DNA from: Bacteroidia bacterium
GTDB lineage: Bacteria > Bacteroidota > Bacteroidia > J057
NCBI GenBank assembly: GCA_030731845.1
Contig: JANQTF010000186.1
Span: 172,642 to 219,674 of the forward strand
DNA: 47,033 nucleotides
Reading direction: 5' to 3'
This document shows, in pieces, positions 33,339 to 41,768 of the stretch (position 1 is the stretch's first letter; the number at the start of each line of letters is the position of its first letter). The notes beneath the pieces were generated by a model, which was given only the letters and a program-made list of their open reading frames with translations, was not told where the DNA came from and made no database searches. Both the position numbers and the translations under genes were made by a program.

Positions 33339-35786
33339 CTATTCGCTCTCCAGGTATTTTTCCATGAATTCCGTCATCTCCCACAGCATGTGAAGCACAG
33401 ACTCGCGCGCGGAGTACCCATGGCTTTCATGGGGCAACATGACGAGCCTTGCCCGAGCGCCATGGCCTTTGAGTGCATTGTAGAAACGCTCACTTTGCAT
33501 GGGATAGGTCCCAGCGTTGTTGTCGGCTGCGCCGTGAATCAACAAGATCGGATCTTTGATCTTATCGGCATTCATAAATGGCGACATGGTCATATACACA
33601 TCCGGCGCCTCCCACAAGGTGCGCTCTTCAGATTGGAATCCGAAGGGGGTCAGTGTGCGATTATAGGCTCCGCTGCGAGCAATGCCGCAGGCAAACAGAT
33701 CGCTGTGCGCAAGGAGGTTCGCCGTCATGAAAGCCCCGTATGAATGGCCCCCCACAGCCACTTTATCTGTATCGGCGATGCCCATCTCTACGAGCTTATC
33801 AATCGCTGCTTGCGCATTTCCCACCAATTGCTTCACAAAATTATCATTGGGTTCAGCATCGCCTTCGCCAATGATCGGCATGCCGGGGTCATCGAGGATG
33901 GCATATCCTTTCATAAGCCAAAAGAGCGGTGAGTACCACCCGATTCTGATAAACTGATAGGGTGATCCCTGCACCTGTCCGGCAGCCTCTGCAGACTTGA
34001 ACTCTTCAGGGTAAGCCCACATCAATACCGGGATTCGGCCATCTCGGGCAGGCTGGTAGCCCGGTGGTAAATAGAGATTGCCATTCAACATGACCCCATC
34101 CTCGCGTTCATAGCGAATTGGCTGTTTCTCCACCCCGATGAGCTGTGGATATGGATGAGGAAAAGTAGTAATGGCAGACAGATCGCCCGATCTTAGGTGG
34201 CGCATGAAATAGTTGGGCGGGGTGTCTCGCGACTCTCTGCGCGTGAGCACAACCATGGTTTCGGTATCCACCACATATAGGGGATACTCATAAAATGGAG
34301 CTTCAGAATGCCACAAGCGCTCAATATGGCCGTCAGAAATGCGATAAGAGTCTAAAAAGGGAATATTCCCTTCTGCCGAAGCGCCGTCTCCGGTAAGGAA
34401 AAGGAGCTCTCCGCTTTGATCGGTTTGCAAAATGGTCTGACCAGCGCTGTTGCGCTTGGTTTCGAAGCTACCTGGGTCATTATAGCGGTCTTCCCAGGAG
34501 CGATCAAACAAGACTTTTTTGCGAAGCTGCGCATCGCCACAATCGGGCTCAATTTTGGAGGTAACGATCCTGCGGTTGGTCCACCAGTACTCTTGCACGA
34601 TGGCGAGCTCTCCGTGCCCCCATGTGACATCGGCCGCGCGCAATTCAAAATCAAGGTCAAACACTGGCTCGCCCTCGAAGGGCGCTGTGAGGTGATACAT
34701 TTTGTCTCTGACAGGAACCTCTTTCGCGGGGTCTCCTCCGTCCTGAGCCTCGATCCAGTAGAGGCTAGCCTCTACATCCGATCGCCAATCCAGGTCACGA
34801 GGGCCTTCTCGCGTGGCCATAAATCCCTTGGGGATTGTCTCTCCATTGGGAATCGAGGTGATGGTGCGCACAAATTCACCGCTGGTTTTCCAAACTTCAA
34901 TTTCACGGGGAAACCGGCCATAGGTGACCAGATAACTAAAGGGGCGGGCAAGTTTATCCACGAGAAGATATTTCCCATCTGGCGAGGGCGTAGCACTCAA
35001 ATAAAGATCTTGCTTGCCGATCAGGGATTCCTCCCCACTTACCGATATTATGACCAGTTCTGAGGTGGCATAATAGGAAAAGATGGCCTCATCATAGCGA
35101 TCCTGCAACAGATCCTGATAGGTGCGCACGGCGGCTACTTCGCCATCATTTTCAGAAATAACGGGACCATCAGGCACGAGAGGCCTCACAGGCACGGAAC
35201 CCCGGCGTGGAATGGCCCGAATCAGGAGGCCATCGCTGCCTGGCATCCAGGTGATTGGACTGCCGCTGATAGCGGCATTCACCTCAAAATCCCCTAATCT
35301 TCGTGCTTTTCTTTGCTCAATATCGATGAGCCAGGCTTCGAGACCTGTGTCAGTAGTTTGAGTAAATGCGGCAAAATTACCATTTGGTGCCCAGCTAAGG
35401 TAGCTGAGCTTGAGGGGATTGGGCAATCCCTCTACTTCAAATTGTTGCCCATCACTCATGCGTTGAAGGGTGAGACCCACGACGTGGGTACCACGACTCG
35501 GACCATTGGTACGAGGGTTGATGCGAAGGCCCGCGAGGCGGAGCTCTGGTTGTGCAAGCTCCTCAATAGAAGGCAGGCTCGGCGTCTGGGCCAGAAACAT
35601 CCACGTGAGCGGGCGATTGAGGCTCACAGAAGGAGCGGGAGCAGCATCGATCAGGGAAACCATGTCTTGTGGCGGAACCTGATACACGAGCTTCTCCTGG
35701 GCATGAATCTCTGTCATGGGCGAAAGATAGAGAGACGCGATAGAAATCAGAATGATCCAGTGGTTGAATTGGAAAAGATTTCTCAT
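33339..35786 (-). CDS. Exported S9 (prolyl oligopeptidase family) peptidase, glutamyl endopeptidase-like
   Basis: An 815-residue serine peptidase with a signal peptide (Gln at predicted +1, AQEKLVY), a beta-propeller region (about 45-540) and a C-terminal alpha/beta hydrolase domain. The catalytic triad is Ser682 in GGHSYGAFMTANLLAHS, Asp755 in HGAADNNAG and His789 in PHESHGYSARES. The stretch CGIARSGAYNRTLTPFGFQ...ERTLWEAPDVYMTMSPFM closely matches the plant chloroplast glutamyl endopeptidase (CGEP) as I recall it, so cleavage after Glu is expected rather than after Pro. Probably periplasmic, since no sorting domain is visible. GTG at 35789 is in frame one codon before the ATG used here. Confidence 0.92.
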   Translation of the reverse strand: MRNLFQFNHWIILISIASLYLSPMTEIHAQEKLVYQVPPQDMVSLIDAAPAPSVSLNRPLTWMFLAQTPSLPSIEELAQPELRLAGLRINPRTNGPSRGTHVVGLTLQRMSDGQQFEVEGLPNPLKLSYLSWAPNGNFAAFTQTTDTGLEAWLIDIEQRKARRLGDFEVNAAISGSPITWMPGSDGLLIRAIPRRGSVPVRPLVPDGPVISENDGEVAAVRTYQDLLQDRYDEAIFSYYATSELVIISVSGEESLIGKQDLYLSATPSPDGKYLLVDKLARPFSYLVTYGRFPREIEVWKTSGEFVRTITSIPNGETIPKGFMATREGPRDLDWRSDVEASLYWIEAQDGGDPAKEVPVRDKMYHLTAPFEGEPVFDLDFELRAADVTWGHGELAIVQEYWWTNRRIVTSKIEPDCGDAQLRKKVLFDRSWEDRYNDPGSFETKRNSAGQTILQTDQSGELLFLTGDGASAEGNIPFLDSYRISDGHIERLWHSEAPFYEYPLYVVDTETMVVLTRRESRDTPPNYFMRHLRSGDLSAITTFPHPYPQLIGVEKQPIRYEREDGVMLNGNLYLPPGYQPARDGRIPVLMWAYPEEFKSAEAAGQVQGSPYQFIRIGWYSPLFWLMKGYAILDDPGMPIIGEGDAEPNDNFVKQLVGNAQAAIDKLVEMGIADTDKVAVGGHSYGAFMTANLLAHSDLFACGIARSGAYNRTLTPFGFQSEERTLWEAPDVYMTMSPFMNADKIKDPILLIHGAADNNAGTYPMQSERFYNALKGHGARARLVMLPHESHGYSARESVLHMLWEMTEFMEKYLESE

Positions 35787-35828
35787 CACAAAAATAATTA
35801 TGGGTGAAAAGACATGGAAAAGATCTTC

Positions 35829-36530
35829 TTAAGACTGATCCACAAATTCTTGAAAGGATTCGCGATAGGAATTGCTGATCGGGATTTCACGACCTGCAAT
35901 CCTGATTCTATGGTTATGAACCAGCTCAATGTGGTGAATGCCGATGATGTATGACTTGTGTACCCGCATGAATTTTGTGGGCGGGAGTTTTTCCAAAATC
36001 CTGGTCATGCTCATGAGCGTGAGGATTTTTTGTTTGCCTGTGTGAACGGCAACGTAATCTCTCATTCCCTCAATGAATAGGATATCATCATAATTCACTT
36101 TAAAAAACCGTGTATCAGATTTGATAAAGAGATAATCACCAAAGCCATCTTTGGGCAGATCGGCCATGGCCTTTTTCTCTCGAAATGCTTTGTTTACGGC
36201 TTTGAGAAAGCGATCAAACGGGATAGGCTTGAGCAAATAATCAGTCGCATCGAGTTCATAGCTATCCACGGCATATTGAGAATAGGCAGTGGTGAAGATG
36301 ATCATGGGGAGCTTGGAGAGGCTTTCGAGGAGCTGCATGCCGGTGAGGTCGGGCATATTAATGTCGAGGAAAATGAGATCTACCTCTTCATTTCTCAAAA
36401 ACTGAATGGCTTCCAGCGGGTTTCCGAAGGTACTTAGCAGCTCCAATTCAGGGATTTTCCCGGCAAATCTTTTGATCACTTCCAGCGCCAAAGGCTCATC
36501 GTCCACGGCAATACATCTTAATCCACTCAT
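35829..36530 (-). CDS. LytTR family response regulator
   Basis: A 233-residue transcription regulator. The receiver domain has the acidic pocket VDDEP (Asp10, Asp11), the phospho-acceptor Asp56 in IFLDINMPDLTG, Thr in FTTAYS and the conserved Lys in YLLKPIPFDRF. The DNA-binding LytTR domain follows (YDDILFIEGMRDYVAVHTGKQ, then MRVHKSYIIG). It should receive phosphate from the LytS-type kinase just upstream, whose stop overlaps its start by four bases (ATGA). Confidence 0.95.
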   Translation of the reverse strand: MSGLRCIAVDDEPLALEVIKRFAGKIPELELLSTFGNPLEAIQFLRNEEVDLIFLDINMPDLTGMQLLESLSKLPMIIFTTAYSQYAVDSYELDATDYLLKPIPFDRFLKAVNKAFREKKAMADLPKDGFGDYLFIKSDTRFFKVNYDDILFIEGMRDYVAVHTGKQKILTLMSMTRILEKLPPTKFMRVHKSYIIGIHHIELVHNHRIRIAGREIPISNSYRESFQEFVDQS

Positions 36531-37597
36531 ATTGAAATGGTCAGGGTTACTTCAAATTCGCTACCAAGCGGCCCAAAATCGAGCTGGTAGCGGCCCGGAT
36601 ACAAAAGATCCAGCCTTTTTTTCACATTATCCAATCCAATCCCCCCAAACTCGTCCAACACAGGCGTATTCACGTCATGAATCGAGTTATTAACCCAAAA
36701 CTGCAATTTTCCTTCGCCTTCAGAAAGCCGAATATAGACATGGGAATCTCTCGCCGTGCTGATACCAAATTTGAACGCATTCTCAACAAAGGGAATCAAC
36801 AGCATGGGGGCAATGGATTTGCCGCGCACCTCCCCTTCTACGTCAAACCTGATGACAGTTTTGCCATTGAGTCTTAGTTTTTGAAGGGAAATATAATTTT
36901 CAAGATAGGCGATCTCCTTTTCGAGCAACACTTCGGTGTCGTTGCTTTCATAGAGCATATAACGCATCAATTGGGAGAGCATGGCAATTCCCTCGGCGGT
37001 AGGTTCATCGTCGTTTTGAAAAGCGAGGGCGTAGAGGCTGTTGAGCACATTGAACAAAAAGTGAGGATTCACCTGATGCTTGAGGGCTTTCAACTCAGCG
37101 CGGAGCTTTTCTTGCTCCAGGTCTCGCTGCACCTGCCGGTCGCGAAACCATGCAGAGGTAAATCCATAAAAATTGGCGCCGATCAGCACCAAACCACTCA
37201 CCACAAAATTGGTGGACATCCAATTCCACAAAGAGCGAAACCCAAGGCCGTTTCCCTCCGGCGCGACCGAATAAGACAACACCCGATGCGCGAAAAAGTA
37301 GTCGATCACACTTTCCACCAACACAAACCCAATAAGCCAAACCAGATTATTCAATAGCAGGGGTGGAAACCACTTTTGCGTAGGAATGCGAGGGATAGAA
37401 TACAAATAGAACCCGTAAAACAAACACAGGTTGAGGGCGAAGCCATAGAGGAAAAACCAGAGGGTCTCTATTTGCCCAAATACTTTGAGCGAAAAGGCCC
37501 CAAGGCCCAGGGGTTCTGGACAAAAAACCACAAACACCACACCCCAAAAAAGGATGTGCCCACCTACCTTGATCAGCCTGGAAAGAATTTGATTCAT
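36527..37597 (-). CDS. LytS-type membrane sensor histidine kinase
   Basis: A 356-residue kinase with four predicted membrane helices in the first 150 residues (HILFWGVVFVVF; LWFFLYGFALNLCLFYGF; LLNNLVWLIGFVLVESVI; NFVVSGLVLIGANFYGF). It has a short coiled coil and the His_kinase domain with the phospho-acceptor His179 in LKHQVNPHFLFNVLNSLY. The ATPase part has PMLLIPFVENAFKFG and GGIGLDNVKKRLDLLY. No sensor domain other than the membrane part is present. The ATG at 37597 begins the first helix region; a TTG at 37627 would add ten residues. It forms a coupled pair with the LytTR regulator. Confidence 0.94.
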   Translation of the reverse strand: MNQILSRLIKVGGHILFWGVVFVVFCPEPLGLGAFSLKVFGQIETLWFFLYGFALNLCLFYGFYLYSIPRIPTQKWFPPLLLNNLVWLIGFVLVESVIDYFFAHRVLSYSVAPEGNGLGFRSLWNWMSTNFVVSGLVLIGANFYGFTSAWFRDRQVQRDLEQEKLRAELKALKHQVNPHFLFNVLNSLYALAFQNDDEPTAEGIAMLSQLMRYMLYESNDTEVLLEKEIAYLENYISLQKLRLNGKTVIRFDVEGEVRGKSIAPMLLIPFVENAFKFGISTARDSHVYIRLSEGEGKLQFWVNNSIHDVNTPVLDEFGGIGLDNVKKRLDLLYPGRYQLDFGPLGSEFEVTLTISI

Positions 37598-38080
37598 GAC
37601 CTTGCAACCTAGCAAAAGCAGGTTCAATCAGCAACCACATTGGTCGAGGCGGACTCTCTATTCGTAGAAAAAACAACTGGAAAATGGACTTGGCGACACA
37701 AAAAGCATCAAACCCACCATAGCTCTGGTTCACGATCCTGAGAAGACACTATTCCAACACCTCAAAAGCCTGTTAGCTAAATAGGGACGCAAATATTCGT
37801 TTTTAGGGGGTCGAACATTCACAGCGAGCTGGAAACAAGCCTTTCGATCTGTTTAATTTTCCTTTACCCTAGATCTTATCATGTCACGGCTTGTTTTCAC
37901 TATGTCCATCTTTAGAAAAAACCTTCATCTCGACCTGCCCTGATCCCATAGAATCGTCTCCTTCGCGACCCCATCAATCCGAGTCCTGCATTTATTTTCA
38001 GAAAAAGGAAGCACCTGATCCAATCATTCAAAATTGATCCCTATTTTGCCCATGAAATTTTAAAATCGACCCAGATAGCT
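37598..38080. other. Divergent intergenic region with no recognised gene
   Basis: About 480 bases lie between the divergent LytS-type kinase and cyclophilin genes. I found no convincing reading frame, strong hairpin, tRNA or riboswitch. Promoters of both genes must lie here, but no full TTTG/TAnnTTTG pair was recognised. Confidence 0.5.
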
Positions 38081-38683
38081 ATGATCAGGACCTTCTTGAT
38101 GAGTGTGGTGCTCACCTCACTTCTTGTGGCTTGCGAAACCCCAAAAGCGCGCACCGACCTTGGCGAAGGCCTCTTTGCCGATATTGAAACCAAACATGGA
38201 GAGATCATCCTGAGGCTCGCCTATGACAAAGCTCCCCTCACGGTAGCCAATTTTATTGGCCTGGCAGAAGGCACGATTCCCAATGAGATCAAACCGGCAG
38301 GTGAGCCCTATTTTGATGGCATGACCTTCCACCGAGTAGAGCCCGGCTTTGTGATCCAGGGCGGCGATCCGCTTGCCAATGGCATGGGCACCCCAGGCTA
38401 CAAGTTTCGCCAGGAAATTCACCCCGATCTCTCGCACAACGTCGCAGGTACACTCGCCATGGCCAACTCAGGTCCAGGCACCAATGGCAGCCAATTCTAC
38501 ATCACCATGGCCCCAAGGACCGACCTCGACGGCAGATATAACATATTCGGCTATGTAGCAGAAGGTCTGGAGAATGTGTACAAAGTCCAGCGAAACGATA
38601 CCATTCTGTCGGTCAGGATTTATCGGAATGGCGAAGCTGCCAAGGCTTTTGATGCACCCGCTGTCTGGGAAAAGGAGAAATAG
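38081..38683 (+). CDS. Lipoprotein peptidyl-prolyl cis-trans isomerase (cyclophilin type)
   Basis: A 200-residue cyclophilin with a lipobox LLVAC, so it is an envelope-anchored foldase that speeds isomerisation of X-Pro bonds in exported proteins. The core motifs are present: TVANFIGLAEG, the active-site Arg/Phe/Gln in FHRVEPGFVIQGGDP, NGSQFYITMAP and LDGRYNIFGYVAEG. The length fits a single-domain cyclophilin with a short C-terminal extension. It is monocistronic and converges on the small gene at 38715. Confidence 0.95.
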   Translation: MIRTFLMSVVLTSLLVACETPKARTDLGEGLFADIETKHGEIILRLAYDKAPLTVANFIGLAEGTIPNEIKPAGEPYFDGMTFHRVEPGFVIQGGDPLANGMGTPGYKFRQEIHPDLSHNVAGTLAMANSGPGTNGSQFYITMAPRTDLDGRYNIFGYVAEGLENVYKVQRNDTILSVRIYRNGEAAKAFDAPAVWEKEK

Positions 38684-38714
38684 TTCGCCTCCACTTCTGA
38701 TAGCGATCCAATTG

Positions 38715-39059
38715 CTAAAAATCATCCTCGTTTGATCTTCCGCGCCCTCTGCGAGCTCCGCGATGATCCACTACCCTGAGCAGGCTACTAACAATGTGGC
38801 GCCACTCCGCCACAACACTCGTAGTGGGCTCCGGCCTGTCGGCCTTTCGATACCAATAAGTGGCATTCACCAGATCGCCTTCCTTGCGGTGAAGGTAGGC
38901 ATGTACCCACGCGCTATCTGCATCCGTGGCATCATTCACCAGATCATGGGCCTTGGCCCAATCACCTTGCGCATCGTGCCAAAGCGATTGAAGGGCAGGC
39001 GAGAGTCGTGCAGGTGGATGCTCCTCTCTCAGTGTGGCAAAAAAATCGGTGAAGTCCAT
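38715..39059 (-). CDS. Small conserved protein of unknown function
   Basis: A 114-residue soluble protein. The core LQSLWHDAQGDWAKAHDLVND...SAWVHAYLHRKEGDLVNATYWYRKADRP resembles a small family I recall from many Proteobacteria, with two helix pairs reminiscent of a TPR-like fold, rich in Trp, His and Tyr. No function is known to me. The C-terminal tail (RVVDHRGARRGRGRSNEDDF) is Arg-rich and does not look like the rest; it may be a lineage-specific end. The ATG at 39059 was preferred over an upstream frame start at 39131 because homology begins there. Confidence 0.72.
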   Translation of the reverse strand: MDFTDFFATLREEHPPARLSPALQSLWHDAQGDWAKAHDLVNDATDADSAWVHAYLHRKEGDLVNATYWYRKADRPEPTTSVVAEWRHIVSSLLRVVDHRGARRGRGRSNEDDF

Positions 39060-39177
39060 CTGCGAATCTAGGGAGGGATTATCAAGTTGGCAAAAAAAAC
39101 AGCTGTCTGGTTTGTCACAACTATTTACCACCTTGGCAGTTCTACTCAGCGATTATCAGAATTTAAGGTAATATCAG

Positions 39178-40653
39178 TTGAAAATTATCATCATTGGTGC
39201 CGGAATCGGCGGTTTGGCCACTTCGATCCGCCTGCGTGTAGCTGGACATGAAGTAGCGATATTTGAAGCTGCCTCGCAGCCCGGTGGCAAGCTCTCCGAA
39301 ATCCGGGCTGATGGCTTCCGGTGGGATGCAGGCCCTTCCCTCTTCACCATGCCACAGCTCGTCACGGAGCTGTTTGAACTTGCCGGAAGGCGTCCCGAAG
39401 ACTTTTTCGAATACGAGGCTTTGCCCATCATCACACGATACTTCTATGAAGATGGTACCCTGATCAACGCATTTCATGACCCAGAGGCATTTATCCAGGA
39501 GCTTCTGCTAAAAACAGACGAGAAGGAGACCAACATTCGGTCATTACTCGCCAAAAGCGCAGAACTCTATGAGATCACCAACCACGTTTTTTTGGAGCGA
39601 TCGCTCCACAAGCTGTCCACCTATCTGAGGAAAGAAACCCTCCGATCTGCCCTTCAGGTTCATAAACTCGACGCCTTTCGCTCGATGCACGCCTCCAATA
39701 CCAAGCGATTTGCCGACCCGCGTGTGGTGCAATTATTCGACCGGTATGCCACCTACAATGGGTCTGATCCCTATCAGGCTCCCGCTACCCTCAACATCAT
39801 TCCCCATCTCGAGCATAGCATGGGCGCTTTTTTTCCAAAAGGCGGCATGTATGCCATCACGCAAGCCCTGTTTGGGTTGGCCCAAGACTTAGGCGTTGAC
39901 TTTCATTTTGAGACGCCCGTGCAACGCATCACCGTCGATAACGGCAGGGTGTCAGGGATTGTGGTGGATGGCGAGCAGATACCTGCCGATGCCGTGGTGA
40001 GTAATGCCGACATCGTCCCGACGTATCGAAAATTACTACCCACTCAAAAGGCACCTGAGATGGTGCTGAGCCAGCCGAGAAGTAGTTCTGCCCTCATTTT
40101 TTATTGGGGAATGAACAAGGCATTCCCTCAACTTGATACGCACAACATATTCTTCTCAGACAATTACGAAGAGGAATTCCGGCAAATCTGGAAAGTCAAA
40201 TCATTGAGTTCTGACCCTACCGTGTATGTCTTTGTGAGCAGCAAGGTAGAGCCAACCGATGCACCTTCAGGCTGCGAAAACTGGTTTGTGATGATCAACA
40301 CACCTGCCAACACAGGCCAGGATTGGGAGAGCTTGATCGCGGAAGCGCGCGAGCACATTCTCCAGAAACTAGATCGAAATCTGGGAGAAGACGTGCAAAG
40401 CCACATCATTTCCCAGAGCATTCTGGACCCACGCAGCATTGAGTCGCGCACCTCTTCTCATCAAGGTGCCCTCTACGGCAGTAGCTCCAACAATCCCATG
40501 GCGGCTTTTCTTCGCCATCCCAATTTTTCGCGTAAGCTTTCTGGGCTGTATTTTTGCGGCGGATCTGTGCATCCGGGAGGCGGCATACCACTGTGCCTCT
40601 TGTCTGCCAGAATTGCCACCGACTGCATGGAAGAGGACTTCGCAAAATCCTGA
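39178..40653 (+). CDS. crtD: Carotenoid desaturase of the CrtI/CrtD family
   Basis: A 491-residue FAD-dependent desaturase. The N-terminal dinucleotide-binding motif is IIIIGAGIGGLATSIRLRVAGHEVAIFEAA, followed by PGGKLSEIRADGFRWDAGPSLF. The C-terminal carotenoid desaturase motif is GLYFCGGSVHPGGGIPLCLLSAR. The middle (FDRYATYNGSDPYQAPATLNIIPHLE; FPKGGMYAITQALF) follows what I recall of Bacteroidota 1-hydroxycarotenoid 3,4-desaturases (CrtD). Phytoene desaturase CrtI is the alternative, so the symbol is tentative. The start codon is TTG; an AAGG about 10 bases upstream supports it. The acyltransferase gene follows on the same strand, which fits acylation of a carotenoid or its glycoside. Other carotenoid genes are not in view. 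Confidence 0.85.
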   Translation: MKIIIIGAGIGGLATSIRLRVAGHEVAIFEAASQPGGKLSEIRADGFRWDAGPSLFTMPQLVTELFELAGRRPEDFFEYEALPIITRYFYEDGTLINAFHDPEAFIQELLLKTDEKETNIRSLLAKSAELYEITNHVFLERSLHKLSTYLRKETLRSALQVHKLDAFRSMHASNTKRFADPRVVQLFDRYATYNGSDPYQAPATLNIIPHLEHSMGAFFPKGGMYAITQALFGLAQDLGVDFHFETPVQRITVDNGRVSGIVVDGEQIPADAVVSNADIVPTYRKLLPTQKAPEMVLSQPRSSSALIFYWGMNKAFPQLDTHNIFFSDNYEEEFRQIWKVKSLSSDPTVYVFVSSKVEPTDAPSGCENWFVMINTPANTGQDWESLIAEAREHILQKLDRNLGEDVQSHIISQSILDPRSIESRTSSHQGALYGSSSNNPMAAFLRHPNFSRKLSGLYFCGGSVHPGGGIPLCLLSARIATDCMEEDFAKS

Positions 40654-40755
40654 TTTTCATTTCACGTTCAGTACAGCGCAGAAATATCTTATTTGTTCCC
40701 GTATCTTTCCGACTCTTCTGTTCGACTTATATCCCCACTCCTAGCCCGTCAATCA

Positions 40756-41388
40756 ATGATTCCCGCAGCCCCTACGCCGTTTGGACGATGGTTTTGGAAA
40801 ACATTTTGCAAGCAGAGTATTCGCCTGTGTTTTGAAGACATGAAGTTGGAGCCTGCCGTTACCCTAGACCCAACAAAGGCTACCCTCATGATCGGCAATC
40901 ACATCAGTTGGTGGGATGGTTTTTGGCCAATAGAGATGAACCGCAGGCTGTGGAATAGGGATTACTTTGTGATGATGCTGGAATCTCAGCTAGAGATTCG
41001 GCCATTTTTGAGGCGCGGAGGCGCCTTTTCGATTCAGCCCGGCCATCGGTCAATGATTGATAGCATTCGCTATGCAGCCAATCTGCTGGCAGATCCACAA
41101 AACCTTGTCTTGATATTCCCTCAAGGACGAATTCACTCTCAGTATGATCGCAGTTTTGAGTTTGCTCCGGGGGCAGAGAAAATCCTGCAAAAGGCCACCA
41201 AACCAGTTCAGGTTGTGTTCTATGCGGCCTTCCTCGACTATGGATCTACAGCTCGTCCAGTTCTTCGAATGGCTCTCACTTTCTGGGACCAGAATTCTGA
41301 GGAGTCGCTGGCATCAGCTTATAAGTCCTTTTTTGAAGAGCAGGAAAGGAGTCAAATTCATGCTGTGCTGAGTCAGCACGAAGACTAA
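40756..41388 (+). CDS. 1-acyl-glycerol-3-phosphate acyltransferase-like (PlsC family) protein
   Basis: A 210-residue acyltransferase with no clear membrane helix. The catalytic NHx4D motif is GNHISWWDG, and the acceptor-binding motif is LIFPQGRIHSQYD, in place of the usual FPEGTRS. It should transfer an acyl group to a glycerophosphate-like or other hydroxyl acceptor. Location about 100 bases after the carotenoid desaturase suggests a role in carotenoid modification; that is inference. The ATG (MIPAAPTPFGRWFW) matches the usual family start; an upstream in-frame TTG at 40693 is unlikely. Confidence 0.88.
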   Translation: MIPAAPTPFGRWFWKTFCKQSIRLCFEDMKLEPAVTLDPTKATLMIGNHISWWDGFWPIEMNRRLWNRDYFVMMLESQLEIRPFLRRGGAFSIQPGHRSMIDSIRYAANLLADPQNLVLIFPQGRIHSQYDRSFEFAPGAEKILQKATKPVQVVFYAAFLDYGSTARPVLRMALTFWDQNSEESLASAYKSFFEEQERSQIHAVLSQHED

Positions 41389-41402
41389 TGCTGTGTCTAT
41401 CC

Positions 41403-41705
41403 TTAGCCCTTAACAGCCCCTTCCTCTTCGATTCTCTTTTGCCAGGCAATGGCCTTCTCCATCGTAATCTCGGTGATGGATATGAGATCCGAAATACTCA
41501 TGCCCATGTTCAGACCATTTTTGAAGACCTTGAAAAAAGTGTTTTCCTTGGCAATTTGGAGTCCCAGCTGAATACCTATCTGAATGCCTAACTCAATACC
41601 TTCCTGAATGCCCTGCTCGATGCCTTTGGTCACCCCCTCCTTGATGGCTCTGTCGTAGATGGTCATAGCTTTTCGTTTGAGTGAATCATCAAGAGGTTCA
41701 AACAC
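41403..41705 (-). CDS. Stand-alone C-terminal domain of an Rpn-type nuclease (possible antitoxin-like protein or remnant)
   Basis: A 100-residue reading frame equal to the last ~85 residues of the full-length Rpn gene just upstream (shared segments DDSLKRKAMTIYDRAI, EGVTKGIEQG, FFKVFKNGL, TMEKAIAWQK), but with no nuclease domain. It has an expanded Gly-Ile-Gln-rich tract (GIQEGIELGIQIGIQLGLQ). The frame is intact from a GTG at 41705 to TAA. Homology continues about 20 bases upstream (SQDPEKV), then ends, and an in-frame TGA follows near 41735, so no longer protein is possible. It could be translated from GTG or from the ATG of AMTIYD. Either a truncated pseudogene left by recombination between Rpn paralogs, or a separate small partner protein. 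Confidence 0.6.
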   Translation of the reverse strand: MFEPLDDSLKRKAMTIYDRAIKEGVTKGIEQGIQEGIELGIQIGIQLGLQIAKENTFFKVFKNGLNMGMSISDLISITEITMEKAIAWQKRIEEEGAVKG

Positions 41706-41727
41706 CTTCTCGGGATCTTGACTAATT
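41408..41727. repeat. Imperfect direct repeat, copy 1 (Rpn C-terminus)
   Basis: This segment closely matches 41770-42047 by eye at the DNA level over the C-terminal coding part and the few bases before it (from CCCTTCCTCTTCGAT to GGGATCTTG). It carries extra coding triplets in the Gly-Ile-Gln tract; the frame is kept. Differences between copies include several amino-acid-changing substitutions. Confidence 0.85.
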
Positions 41728-41768
41728 GAAAGGTCGCCTTCTCACAGGCAACAGAACTCTAATTGCAA

